From: Leptodontidium sp. MPI-SDFR-AT-0119
Taxonomy: Eukaryota; Ascomycota; Leotiomycetes; Helotiales; Leptodontidiaceae
Length of the DNA: 64,000 bases
Assembly: GCA_020726505.1 (NCBI GenBank)
Contig: JAHLEZ010000017.1
Location: 124,001 to 188,000 of the forward strand
Direction: 5' to 3'
Positions 1 to 11,600 of this stretch are shown here, one piece after another. Below the pieces are notes generated by a model. The model did no database searches, was not told the origin of the DNA, and saw nothing but the letters and a program-made list of their open reading frames with translations. A program made the position numbers and the translations under genes. Numbering within the stretch: the stretch's first letter is position 1; each line of letters opens with the position of its first letter.

Positions 1-267
1 TCGAGAGACTTTGCCCTTCATTCCCTCTTCCACCTTGCGTTTCTTCGAGATTTGTCCGGCCATTGCGATTTGGTTGACTTGTTATGTCCTGACCCTCCAG
101 ATGAAGCAATTCGAGATCTTATCGAGAGAAAAATAATTAAGGTTCGGCGAAACATTTTGCCGAAGGGCTTGGCAAGTACCCCGCCACTTTAAACCCACAA
201 TCCTCGAGCACATGGGCACAGAGCGACACCTCCTCAACCCTGAACATCCTCGCAGACCAGCAACAAT

Positions 268-1884
268 ATGGTTCTTCAAGATCTTGGACGGCGCATCAAT
301 GCCGCCGTCAGTGACCTGACGAGGTCCAGCAACTTAGACGAGAAGGTAGGCAGTGGCCACATTGCCCAATGACACATCTAACACATCACATCATAGGCAT
401 TCGACGGTATGATCAAGGAAATTTGCGCAGCACTCCTCGAAGCAGATGTAAATGTACGGCTGGTGGGAAATCTACGAAAGTCCATCAAGGCATCCGTCAA
501 CTTCAAGGACCAAGCGCCAGGCGTGAACAAGAAACGACTCATCCAGAAAACCGTCTTCGATGAACTCGTCAAACTGGTAGATCCTCACGCCGAACCATTC
601 AAGCCGAAGAAGGGAAAGGCAAATGTCATTATGTTTGTTGGTTTGCAGGGTGCGGGAAAGACAACAACTTGTACGAAACTGGCCAGACATTACCAATCGA
701 GGGGATTCAAGGCATGCTTGGTCTGCGCGGATACCTTCCGTGCTGGAGCTTTCGATCAATTGAAGCAGAACGCTACGAAAGCCAAGATCCCATACTATGG
801 TTCCCTCACACAAACGGATCCTGCCGTGGTAGCCAGGGAGGGCGTTGAGAAGTTCAAAAAGGAGAGGTTCGAGATCATTATTGTGGATACCTCCGGAAGA
901 CATAGACAAGAGGATGCCCTGTTCCAAGAAATGGTGGATATTCAGACAGCCGTGAAGCCGGATCAGACTATCATGGTTCTCGATGCTAGTATTGGACAAC
1001 AAGCCGAAGCACAAAGTAAGGCTTTCAAGGAGACAGCCGATTTTGGTGCTATTATCATTACCAAGACGGATGGACATGCAAGTGGTGGTGGAGCTATCTC
1101 AGCTGTCGCTGCAACACATACACCTATCGTTTTCATCGGAACAGGAGAACATATGCTGGATCTGGAACGATTCGCACCTCAACAATTCGTGTCCAAGCTT
1201 CTGGGAATGGGGGATATGCAAGGCTTGGTAGAGCACGTGCAGTCACTAAAACTGGACCAGAAGGATACAATGAAGCACATTGCCGAAGGTGTGTTCACTG
1301 TCCGCGATCTCAGGGACCAACTCTCCAACATTATGAAAATGGGGCCTCTTTCGAAGATGGCAGGCATGATTCCAGGTATGAGCGGCATGATGCAAGGAAT
1401 GGATGACGAAGAAGGATCCATGAAGCTGAAGCGCATGATCTACATCTGCGATTCCATGACCGTCAAGGAACTCGATAGTGATGGCAAGATGTTCATCGAA
1501 CAACCCACCCGCATGACCCGTATAGCATACGGCAGCGGGACGAGTGTACGTGAAGTCGAGGATCTCCTCACCCAGCACAAAATGATGGCCGGCATGGCCA
1601 AAAAGATGGGCGGAAACATGAAAAATATCCAACGAGCACAAGGCGCCATGGGAGGCGGTAACAAGCAGCAACAGATGGCCGCTATGCAAAAGCGTCTTGC
1701 GAGCATGGGTGGTGCTGGCGGAGCTGCGGGTGGTATGCCCGACATGGGCTCTTTGATGAAGATGTTCGGTGGAGGTGGCGGTGGTGGCATGCCTGGCGGT
1801 ATGGATATGCAAGCCATGATGAAGCAAATGGGCGGTATGATGGGCGGTGGTGGTGCTGGAGGCGGTAGGGGAGGCAGGAGGTAG
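268..1884 (+). CDS. SRP54: Signal recognition particle 54-kDa subunit (SRP54)
   Basis: SRP GTPase that binds signal sequences on nascent chains and docks ribosomes to the ER SRP receptor. Two exons: 268-345 ([20 protein letters not shown]) and 397-1884, joined by a 51-bp GT-AG intron (346-396); lengths sum to 522 codons (521 aa), normal for fungal SRP54. An upstream start is preferred to the in-frame ATG at 409 because exon 1 supplies the conserved N-terminal helix of the N domain. Visible G-domain motifs: P-loop [21 protein letters not shown] (G3), [12 protein letters not shown] (G4/G5). The C-terminal M domain is Met-rich, followed by a Gly/Met-rich tail ([15 protein letters not shown]). 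Intact and not RIP-affected. Confidence 0.97.
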
Positions 1885-2750
1885 CGCTCGTAGGGTATCT
1901 ATTCTTCGATTCGGGTAAATAGGTAAAGGAAGTGCATCAAGCGCGGCGTTAGGGGGGAATGGACATTTCTTACCATCAAGCATTGGAATTTTTTTAAATG
2001 CTAAGATTACCGTGCAACAAGATGGCGTGTACACCTCAGAACTGAGCCTGGGGAAATATTAAGTTCAGGCTAGCTGCCCCTGAAATTAGCGAGCGAGCCC
2101 TCGCGTATAACAGTGCCGTAAACAATGATAACATTGTGACCTACGTGAACACAACCTCACAACTTAGCTTGGACCTGACCACTGATGAATATTCGCTGTA
2201 GTATGACCGTTACTCGGTATTAATCTGGCGGGGGTTGTCTCACTTTGATGATGGGGCGTGTTGGTGACCTTTTGTTACGATATAGTTGAATCTCTTGCAC
2301 TATAATCTACTAAAATCACATGAACTTTTTACTGTGTTGCGAATGCCCTGCCAGCTATCCATAACGGCCGGACAACCAACCAACCGTCTTGAGTGTAGCT
2401 CCTTCTAAGAACGATGCTGCCAATTCGAAGCCTTGCTAGCGATATGAACAGACAATTACTTGGAATTTTCGGTAGACTTTGTTTTATGGGAATATTCAAT
2501 ATATTGTCGAGTGCAAGGACGGGAGAACTTTGACGTTGGGCATCAGACTTTTTAGGATCCAATGAAATACCAGTAGATAGCGGCCATATATAAATTTTAT
2601 TAGGGGTACAGACTAATGTATTCTGGCGAAGTGACCACTGATTAGTGATCTTGCACTACTACCCTATCCAACACGGTTCTCTCCAACCCAAAAGTAGAGG
2701 AACCCCGGATTCGCCTACATTTTTCATGATACAACTGTGGAGATCATTTG
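1885..2750. other. Intergenic, no gene seen
   Basis: The 3' flank of SRP54 and the 3' flank of the M3 peptidase relic. Short open frames only, with no splice structure or recognisable family. Confidence 0.6.
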
Positions 2751-4640
2751 TCACCTTTTCCCAGGTGCCCGCAGTGCATCAATGAACGCTTTGGTGCTGA
2801 GGGGTCTACCCATGAACTTCTCGAGCGCACTCATGGTGGCCTCCGAGCGCCCAGTCATTCGGAAAGCAACAAGGTAGATGAGATATCGGATTAGACCCCC
2901 CTTACCCTTAGCCTCTCTTGCCCCCTCTTTAGTCCGAAAGACATCCCGGTGCTTCAGTACTATTTGACGAAAGCGGTGGCCCTGCTTCCGATTCATAGGA
3001 TCTTTCGCGAAGAATTTGTTGAGTATATCGATGGTGTACACTTCAGCACTAGATACGGTTAGTTAATCGTCTCGACGAAGACAAAAAGTGGTGAAATAGT
3101 TGAGAATTTTGGTTGCTGGCCTCAATGCAGTATGCATGCAATTGATGTACCGCAGGCAAAATGGCGTGCCGGGAGGAAATTTCAAAGCAAGATATGACTC
3201 ACAGAAGGTAGCAATAGAAAGAAGCAGCATAATGCTCCAACAAATCCCATGCTAGATACGAGTTGTTCTTCCCTTCCCCCAACTTCGAGTCGTCACTACC
3301 ATAGATGCCTGTCCACTCACTGAGAATCTTCTGGCACTCGAGTGCCAGATCCAGGGTCTCGGTTTTTTCCTCCGAGTAGCTGTGAACTCTGAGGTCAAAT
3401 TCAGATTGCCACAACATGTGCTGAAAGTGCGACATCCGGTTCGCTGGGAGCTGGGCGAGCTTCACGGCGTGAAAAGCTTCAATGGGGGCCTTTTGTGGCG
3501 GGAGGGGACCTGGACGAGATTTCTTCCAGGCCACCGTGTAGTCTGATCTGGAATAGATATAATGGGACGAAAGTTCTTGCAATATTTCAGGAACGAATGC
3601 CCATTTCTGGATAGAATGCTAGGAAGCTCGATAAAATCCTTCGAACAATCTACAGTACCTCTGCGTACAAGGCGGTGGATTCCATGTCCGAGTTCATGGG
3701 CTACCGCCCTCAACTCCTCCGTTGACATCAGAGACGGCATCGTGGAATTTGGCCTATCAAATTGGAACTTAGCACAGAGTGTGTGCCCGGTAATTGGACT
3801 CGATTTCAGGAGCTATCTTCCTCGCACTGTTTAGCTTGTCAGCAATGATTGCAGTTGTGATTGGGGGCAGAAACGGACTATTGGGAAGCTGCTGCAGTGT
3901 GTGCTTTGCGGCTTACTATCCTGGTGAATAAGATTCAATACCATAGAGCCTAGATATGCTCCTGGGTTGGAAATATCAGTTGAGTTCTGTGCGATGAATA
4001 CGAGAGGTGTATTTCTCCGGCCTACCCTTGGCTCTGGGGGTGCGCTGGGGCTGTTGAAGTACGCATTCACGATCTTCTCGCAGTCTGGCTGCTCCGGTGA
4101 GAGCTCAACAAAATCGACCCCAAAAACGGGACCTAAAATACCAAGCAATTTACGGCTTGTAGATTGTGTGGGGAAATAATAGTGTAGAGATGCATACTCC
4201 GCACCCGAAGTCTCCTTCCAATTCTCTTTTGAGGCGTAATAATAGATCTCTCCCAGGTGCAGCCGATACTCAGGGTGGGAATCTTGGAAGTCTCGAAGTG
4301 TGCTGGTGCTGTATCTGGGATCATTGCGCAAACTCTGAAACGAAATATTACGGCTCTCATCCTTCAGTTTCATCTCTAGCATATTTTCGTTGTGAGTGTG
4401 AATGTAGGGGGCCATCTCATCCTTTATTCCAGCAACGAAGCTTTTTGCAGAGTTGGCATCCAGCATCTTCTTGCGGCTGTCAAGCTCCAGATAGCTCCTA
4501 GATCCAACGAGCCTTGCAATCTTTGCTCGTATGTTGATGAGATCGTTAAATGATCCTGCGAGATGGCTACAGCAATTCTCTTCCCATTTGTTCAGGCTCT
4601 TTCGAGTCGTTGGAGATTTAGCGCCGGCGGCCCAAGACAT
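2751..4640 (-). pseudogene. M3 family (thimet oligopeptidase-like) metallopeptidase, 5'-truncated and frameshifted
   Basis: Cytosolic zinc oligopeptidases of family M3 are about 650-700 aa. Minus-strand order here: a helical N-proximal part (FNDLINIRAKIARLVGSRSY), then a segment ending GAYLGSMVLNLI, an intron, the zinc site MSTEELRAVAHELGHGIHRL (HExxH) with the downstream DFIELPS motif, WAFVPEILQELSSHYIYS, EHYAASFYCYLL, an intron of about 154 bp (3049-3202), and the C-terminal FMGRPLSTKAF block. Just after DFIELPS (around 3609-3625) the homologous reading jumps frame (-1 or +2 relative to an M3 gene) with no GT-AG intron available. About 200 or more N-terminal residues are not found upstream. 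Probably a pseudogene; a sequencing error could explain the frameshift but not the missing 5' end. Confidence 0.8.
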
Positions 4641-4759
4641 GACTGAACCGTGCTGGCGTCTCAAACCAACCTTCCGTGTACTTAGCTTGTCCCATTTTGG
4701 GATATGCGCACCTCCCAATTCTGCATGGCTGCAATACCGTCTACTCCGCATGTACATTC

Positions 4760-6148
4760 CAGTGGTATGCCTCTTTCATTGCATCTTCCGCGTGCAATGC
4801 CCCCTCAGGTCGGACCTAGGAGTGAGAGGCTGTGGTTCCTTCTACACATCTACAACCAACTCATCCGCACATTCGGATTTAGCTCTTTCCGATTTTGATT
4901 TTGTGGATTTGTATTTGCTGGGTGGTGGAATTTGTATCTTGACTTTAGGCTTTGGCGGCTTACCACAAGCACCCGCGGCCAAACCAAACGCTCGACGATA
5001 GACACCATAATGCAGACGGCTGGTGTTTCTGTCGTGCACAGCTCGAGGAGGTTGACACCCGGGTCTATGGCACGACCCGCGCTTCACCGCCAAGCGCGAG
5101 GGAGGAACCCTCCACTGACCCCCACTATCGTACTGCCGCGAAGCGCCAAGCACACTGTTACAAAGGCTCCGTCGAACATTTGGTTGAAGTGGGAAACATA
5201 CATACCCTTTCCACCGCCGCTGAACGGGTAAGGACATGGTCGGTGGTTGGAGAGACGGGAAGCTGCATTTATTGCCGGAGATTGGTCGACCAGTATTCTC
5301 AGAAGCATCAATTGGGTCAGTCGCTGCATTCGATATCGAGGAGCGATGATGATTCGCGTAGAGTTGAATATTTCACCGTCGTGATGAGCTGCTGACAGCG
5401 ATTGAAGCAGAGTGTTCCAAGGGTTGGTCCTGGCAACGACGTGAAGGTTCATCTTATCACGTGACACATGCCACCAACAATCCCCCTTGCATGATCTCCG
5501 TGAGTGGTCTCAAGGTTGACTGGCCCAAGAAAATCGAAACTGTAGTAAATCAGTAAAGGGTTTGATCCAACTTGAATTTGAATGGCAGAGTTCTTGAAAG
5601 CGATCAGTCGAATGCACAACTTTAGACTACCTATTTCGCAACTTAGACGCTTGCTCTATGAGCCCCCAGAGGCATTCTGGACTCGGCTATCACTGAGAAC
5701 AAGCCCGATATGGATACTGCTGAACCTCAAGATTTACCTCTTTTCTTGTTTTTTTGAGCTCGCGCGATTCTAAACAATATGTCAGTCTTTGGCATGGATG
5801 ACTGACCGTGGCTTGGCATTCAAGAATATCAATTACCCCATCACTTCAAGATATATTGCCAATTCGAAGGTATTTGAGACTGCTTACAAAAATTTCGACA
5901 ACTATAATGCTGATTCTACATCCTGCCCTAACATTTATTCTTCAAATGGAACTCGCAACAGCCTCATCTCAGCAACCCCATCGTTTCTTGGACTCCCGAC
6001 CAATGATCAGATTATTTGCAAATACTGCATGAAGGCTACCAACTCATGCTGAATTAAGCTTTGCATTTAAAAGTGTGTGGTATCTCTTACTAAAAACTCA
6101 ACTACACACAACAACACTTATCGAACCCGCCCATAATGACTCAACATT
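4760..6148. other. Intergenic, no secure gene
   Basis: Several open frames overlap on both strands around 4.9-5.4 kb. The best candidate is a plus-strand frame starting at 5011 that ends in a GTAAGG donor near 5229, but no continuing exon or family could be recognised. From 5.5 to 6.1 kb I see nothing. Confidence 0.4.
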
Positions 6149-6991
6149 TCACTTAGATCTCCCAAAACACAGCAATCGCCTCCAACTAAATCTCTTCTTC
6201 GGCTGCGTCACATGCCCCTTCTCACTTTCCGGCTCCGGAGTATCATCTGTCCTTGCTCTCCGATCATCACCCTGCCTATCTTGTCCTCCTTCCCCTCCCT
6301 CCGCTGTCGCTTTCGAATACGGCGCCGGCCAAAGCCTCACACTCTTCTCCTCGGACTCTCTACTCCTCACTCCCTGCGTCTTGGCCATCTCTGGAGACTT
6401 GCTTCCAGATCGCGGCTTGGGGGACTGGGTACGTATTTCATTGGGTTTGCTTTGGATCGAGTTCCGTGTTTGAGTGAAAGTTGGTTGGGCGACTGCCGTG
6501 GCGGTTGAGACGGTCACCGTTGGTGAGTATGGCGAAGGCCAGAGCTTCTCTGACGAGTCTTTGGACTAGGTTGTATTAGTTCAATTCGTGAACTTGGTAT
6601 GTCAAGGTTCAGAAGTCGCTTAGTGAGGTTTGGAGACGCACTGAGATAGAAACCGTCATTATGATCAAGAATTTGGATAGGGACTTGAGAACAGCTTGAT
6701 TTTCGATACTAACAGCAGGAAAGCAATAATCCAAAAGTGGAGAGATGAGATGGTGGGATAAAGAGACATCTTATCCTTCGACGATTTGTCTCAGCCTCAC
6801 AGCCGTAGCATTCTCGAAAACGGCTGACATCCCGACTCACCAATGATTGTATCCCTCGATGATAAAGTCAATCCTTCAGCCTCGCCCCATAACGCCAAAA
6901 TGACCAATAAGCCATCGATATTGATAGTCTGGGTGTCGGCTGATAGCTCGAATAGGATGTGTGGAGATTCAGCTGCAGGGGTTGGACTCAT
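6149..6991 (-). CDS. Hypothetical 231-aa protein, disordered C-terminal half
   Basis: Three exons, 6991-6841, 6769-6642 and 6565-6149. Donors are GTGAGT and GTGCGT; acceptors are GGATAAG and ACCTAG with an AACTAAT branch site. The lengths sum to 232 codons and all exons are open. The N-terminal part (LFELSADTQTINIDGLLVIL) looks folded; from about residue 97 the protein is Ser/Pro/Glu/Arg-rich and probably disordered. A short motif occurs twice, KLWPSPYS (start of exon 3) and RLWPAPYS (about 70 residues later). The C-terminus is basic and aromatic (PKKRFSWRRLLCFGRSK). I do not recognise a family. The exon-2 acceptor is inferred from phase, not from transcript data. Confidence 0.55.
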
Positions 6992-8439
6992 GGCTGACGT
7001 GTGGCGCTTAGGAGCTTGCCGAAGATGAACTATTGAGCGCGAAGTATCGTATTCCCTTTTAGTTAGGAAGCATGGACTTATGTTTCATGTTGAGCGTTTA
7101 TTGTGGAATTGGATTGGATATGTATGGCAAACCATTGTTGTTTTTGCTGCTTCTTAGTGGCGATGTCGATGTTGTCGAAGATTCTGACCCGCGGCGTCAA
7201 GATCCGGGGATTCTGTTTTCTCCTCGTTTCTGATTGTTGATTACTCGGGCTCGCTTATTCTTCCACCAGAGCTTCGTCAGGCTCCAGATGCGTTCATTAT
7301 AACCATAAACCACTGTCCGTGTAATTAGCGAAAGCCAAAATAAAGGGGAAAACTTTCACGCAGCGAGAATATCTCAAAACTCGAAAAAGACTTACGAGCA
7401 TTCGCCAACCCAACAAACTGCGTACTCGCCTGTGCAATCGCCAAACCGCGAACTCGATGTCCACTCAACTCCACAAAGCGATTCGCTATCCCAGGGATCC
7501 ATAGAATAATATATCCTATAGGATATGCGTTCAAGAGGAGGAGCTTTTGGATATCTATCTCTCTAGACCAAAGCGTAGCCGCCACTGAAGGAGTGACCTG
7601 AATGGTGGTCGACACGTTAGGTGGAGGGAGTCGTCTTACAATGGCGAGTGGATCGCGGGTTTTGAGGAATGGAGTTGTTTCGTTTGGTCTGTTCGATCCC
7701 GTTTGAGCATATGGATGGAAATTCTGCTTGATGATCTCGAGTGGAGCAAGAGGTGGTGAGGAGGCAGCTTCTTTCGCATCATTCGATCTTGGTGGAGATA
7801 AATCAAAATATTCCATCTCCGAAGTGGGTATTTGTACATCCCACCATGCGTCGAACGGCTCATCAACGATCTCGAATTCTTCGTAGATAGTTATACCGCT
7901 GAGACCCGACTCGCCTGACGACTCGGACATTTGCTCTGAAGTATTCCTATTGTCGTTTGGTGATGAACATGAACGGAGGGAGGCAAAGTGTCGATGGATG
8001 TAGATAAAGAGGTATGTGTAAAGACAGATTGTAAAGAATATAATGGTGAGGCGCCAGTTGTGGCCCAGGGCGTAGCGGAGGATGGTTGGTTTTGCCTTAA
8101 GCCAACACCAGTTCCCGCTGACTGGTCTGAAGGCATCCATATAGAGCCCAGTACTGCCTATCTGGACATCAGTATTGCTCAAATCAAGGTATGCCCAGGA
8201 ATATTTTTTTTACTCGTGGCTAGTGGGATTATCCAAATACAACAAGTGATTATGCGTTTGGTCGTCTTGTCTGTCCTCGGCTTGTAGTTCCATTTCCGAA
8301 GGGTGATTACCGTGGCAATGGTAATAAAGAGGATTGTAAAATCGGTTGCCTGATCGGATTAGCTTTCATCTGTGGCATTTGAAGCACTAAGCTGAACCTA
8401 CCTGGACAGTCAACTGTCCAATCCATCCGTTTATTGTGC

Positions 8440-8447
8440 ATGCTGAG
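8440..8447. repeat. Target-site duplication, left (ATGCTGAG)
   Basis: Perfect 8-bp match to 16460-16467. It lies within GPCR coding sequence, so the duplication reveals the pre-insertion reading frame. Confidence 0.92.
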
Positions 8448-8552
8448 TAGGCTGCGTTTTTTTTCTTGGCAACCCATTAGATACCCAACCCACCCAACCC
8501 ATGGGTTGGGTTTGGGTTGGGCTCACGTGATTAGGTGGGTTAAGGTCGAGGT
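8448..8552 (+). repeat. hAT left terminal inverted repeat and subterminal region
   Basis: TAGGCTGC terminus, then CCCAACCC-type repeats including an 18-bp perfect palindrome (CCCAACCCATGGGTTGGG, 8493-8510), a CACGTGA site and GGTGGGTTAAGG. An imperfect inverted match to the right end. Such subterminal repeats are commonly transposase-binding sites; that role is inferred here. Confidence 0.75.
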
Positions 8553-8699
8553 CAACCTAACCTATAGGTACTTATTAGGGACCCAATAAAAGTAGGCCAA
8601 TAGTATTGAATTTGTTAGGTCGCTTAATTTAGAAATTTTGACGAGAAATTAATTTACTAATTTTTTTACTAATCGTTTTAACGTAATTAATAACAAAGA

Positions 8700-11600
8700 A
8701 AATAGATCTTAACCTAATTACTATATTACTTACTATAGTAAAAAGTCCTTGGAGTGACTTGTATATCTCGATTAATAGCCCGGATTATAGTTCTTTGCTT
8801 ATTTATATTCCCTCTCTTTTTAGGCTTCTTAAGATGCTTTACTTTAGACCTTTTTCTTTTGTGAGTTATCGAATTATTCTTTTTTAAGGGTGACCCTTAA
8901 AGACGAGTATCTTCATGACGACGTGTACTAAGAAGATCTACGAATAATCGTTTTCGTACTTTTACTATATCTTCAATTACGTAATCACTATAAAGTAATG
9001 ATTCCGAAGGAGATCGAAAAGCGCGGCGATAACGTAGAAGTTCTAGTTGAGGGGTTTTAGTATTAATAATAAATAAAGACAGTAGTTTAGGCGTATTATT
9101 TATTGTACTTAATTCGGAGGTAACGTTTAGTAGTAAAGCTTATGTAGATCTTCCGAATAGCTCAGGGGGTGATAATTGTATAAGGCCAAGTATAGTTGTC
9201 TAAAACTAATCTATAGTATTAGACTGATCGTTTTGTCGCTATAACTATTATTATATAGTAAGATCTTACTATTACTTCTCGTCTAGGTTGTAGCCTTAAG
9301 GGGGCGGGCCAAAGAAGAGATAAAAGGGCTTTAATATAATAATATATATAAGGAGCTATCGTACTACTAGATCCCCTGATTCTATAATAATCCTAGCGGT
9401 TCCTCGATCTCGAACGCATTCTTGTTTTACTTTAATAGTATTTCTCTTGAACTTAATAGCTTTTTGATTGTTATTACGAAGGAATTTGTGTACGTCTATT
9501 GTTTCTTCGAATTCGTATTCTTAGTCTAGGTTATTATTATATTCTTAAATAGAATAAAGATATTTAAGAATTATAAGAGTAGGAAATTCTTTCCCTATTA
9601 AAGTGATATGTCTCTAAGTAATATAAATTAGGTCGACGTAGTTTTTGAAATCCTCGATATTTCGAATCTTAATAAGTGCGGTAGGATGAACTAAGGGATT
9701 AGTAAATTTATTAGTAATTCGAGGAAGCGTAAGTACCTTCTTTATTATTTAATCCACTTTGATGTGAAGTATTATTACTTTTACTATCATCTTTATCGAC
9801 TATTTAATTAATTAGATTAGTAAAAAAATTAGTAAATCAAGGAATTATACTTACTATTTTCTTTATCTTAGCTTTAAGCTTATAGTTAAGTTAGGTGTGT
9901 GCGATAAGTAGCACGCTAATCCCAGGTTATTGTTCGCGTTATACGAAAGCGACTTTACTGTAGCTTATCTATATCAGGAATATATTAATAATCCTAATAT
10001 TGAATAAACACCTCATTTACTTATTAATTATAATCTTTATGTAATTAATCTAATTGTGTTTGTGCTTCCGTTTGCGATAGATCTTCGAATGTGGGAGTAA
10101 TATCAGTAAGAAGGCTAGTTTCTATCTTAATTACTAATCGCGCTTCTTGTTATTAAAAAAGAAGAAATGTTAGTTGAGAGATTATGTTTAGTTTAAGTTA
10201 ACCACGTCAATAATAGTAAATATCACGAGTAAGATTAAATACTCGTTCGACTCCAGTACTTACAATGGGGGTACAAAGTAAATCGCGTGTTATTCGTGAT
10301 AATCTAGGGAGAGATGTTTCCATTAAACGCCAGAAATCCAAGATAGGCATATTATTCGTAGCTTAAAAAACGATTAATAAAAAAATTAGTAAAGATTTGA
10401 AAGAGACTTACGTATATTAAAATACCGTTTAATCTCATGTATATTACTTCCTTGTTACCTAAGTGTTATATCTTCTAGAGATGATAATCTACTAATTATC
10501 CTTCGTGATAAGATCTATTTTAAAGGATCTTTCTTTCACTTAATTGTAATAGAAAGGTTCTCTTAAATTGAACTTATCGACTAATAATCTTAAAGATATA
10601 CTTTCTCGAATTATTGTTGGAAGTATATTTTCTAATCTCTACCTTAAATAAGAGGTAACTAAGAATAGTTAGAGTCGAACACGTTTAATTTAAGATCTAG
10701 GTTTAAAATCCCAGTAATAGCGAAAATATTTAGTTATATAGTATAGATCCGCTTAAAGTATTTATTAAGTTTTACTATTATAGCGGAAATCCCTTTCATA
10801 AGTTCAAGCTTCTAAGCTGAGAGTATTATAGACTGCGCTAGTTTAGATCCGCGAATACGTCGATGTGCTTCTTTAAGACGCTTATATAACTGATTAAATA
10901 ATTAAAATGTGTATTAAATCGTAGGAGTTTTAGTTACTCCTATCTTTGTAGTTAATATCTAGAATAGGCGAAGAATATCTTAAGTCTATTCTATTTACAT
11001 CTATTTCAAGTTAAATAGCTTGAAAATCCTTACTTCGCGATACTTAAAATAATGTCGATTAATTACTTTTTGTAATTTTAAGAATCGAGTTAATATGTAA
11101 TATATAGAATCTTATCGAGTTTTGACGTCTAAAATAAGCTCTAAGAGCTTAGGAATATCTGGATCTCCAACTGTAATGAACGAGTTGTATGTAGATTAGA
11201 ATGTAGTACGGCGTTATTAACTTAATATTATAAAAAGAATAAACTTTCGAACTTATAATTTGATTAGTAAAAAAATTAGTAAAAAGGAATTTTATACTTA
11301 CGATTGTAAGAAAATCAGAAATCCCTTGTCTATTTTCTACTTTAATTCTTTCTATCTCTGAGAGCTCTGTTATAGTATCCTAATTTCGAGTAAGCGTCTC
11401 ATTTGATAGACTAAGACGAGGTCCTAGAAATGCTTTTAATGCAAGTTGTATTATATATGTAATATATAGTACTTGTATAACTCGACCTCTCAAGAAGTGT
11501 CTACCTTTAAACGCTTCTTTAAGAAGAAGATAAAGCTCTTTAACAAGGACCCCGTTCTTAGATATATTATCTGATGTGATGGCGTATACACGATCTTGGA

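Noticed and set aside
1246..2034. Long minus-strand frame antisense to SRP54
   Set aside because: Shadow of the Met/Gly-rich SRP54 coding sequence; His/Thr-rich low-complexity translation without protein character.
5011..5230. Plus-strand frame ending at a GTAAGG donor, possible first exon of a small gene
   Set aside because: No continuing exon or family could be recognised, and frames overlap it on the other strand.
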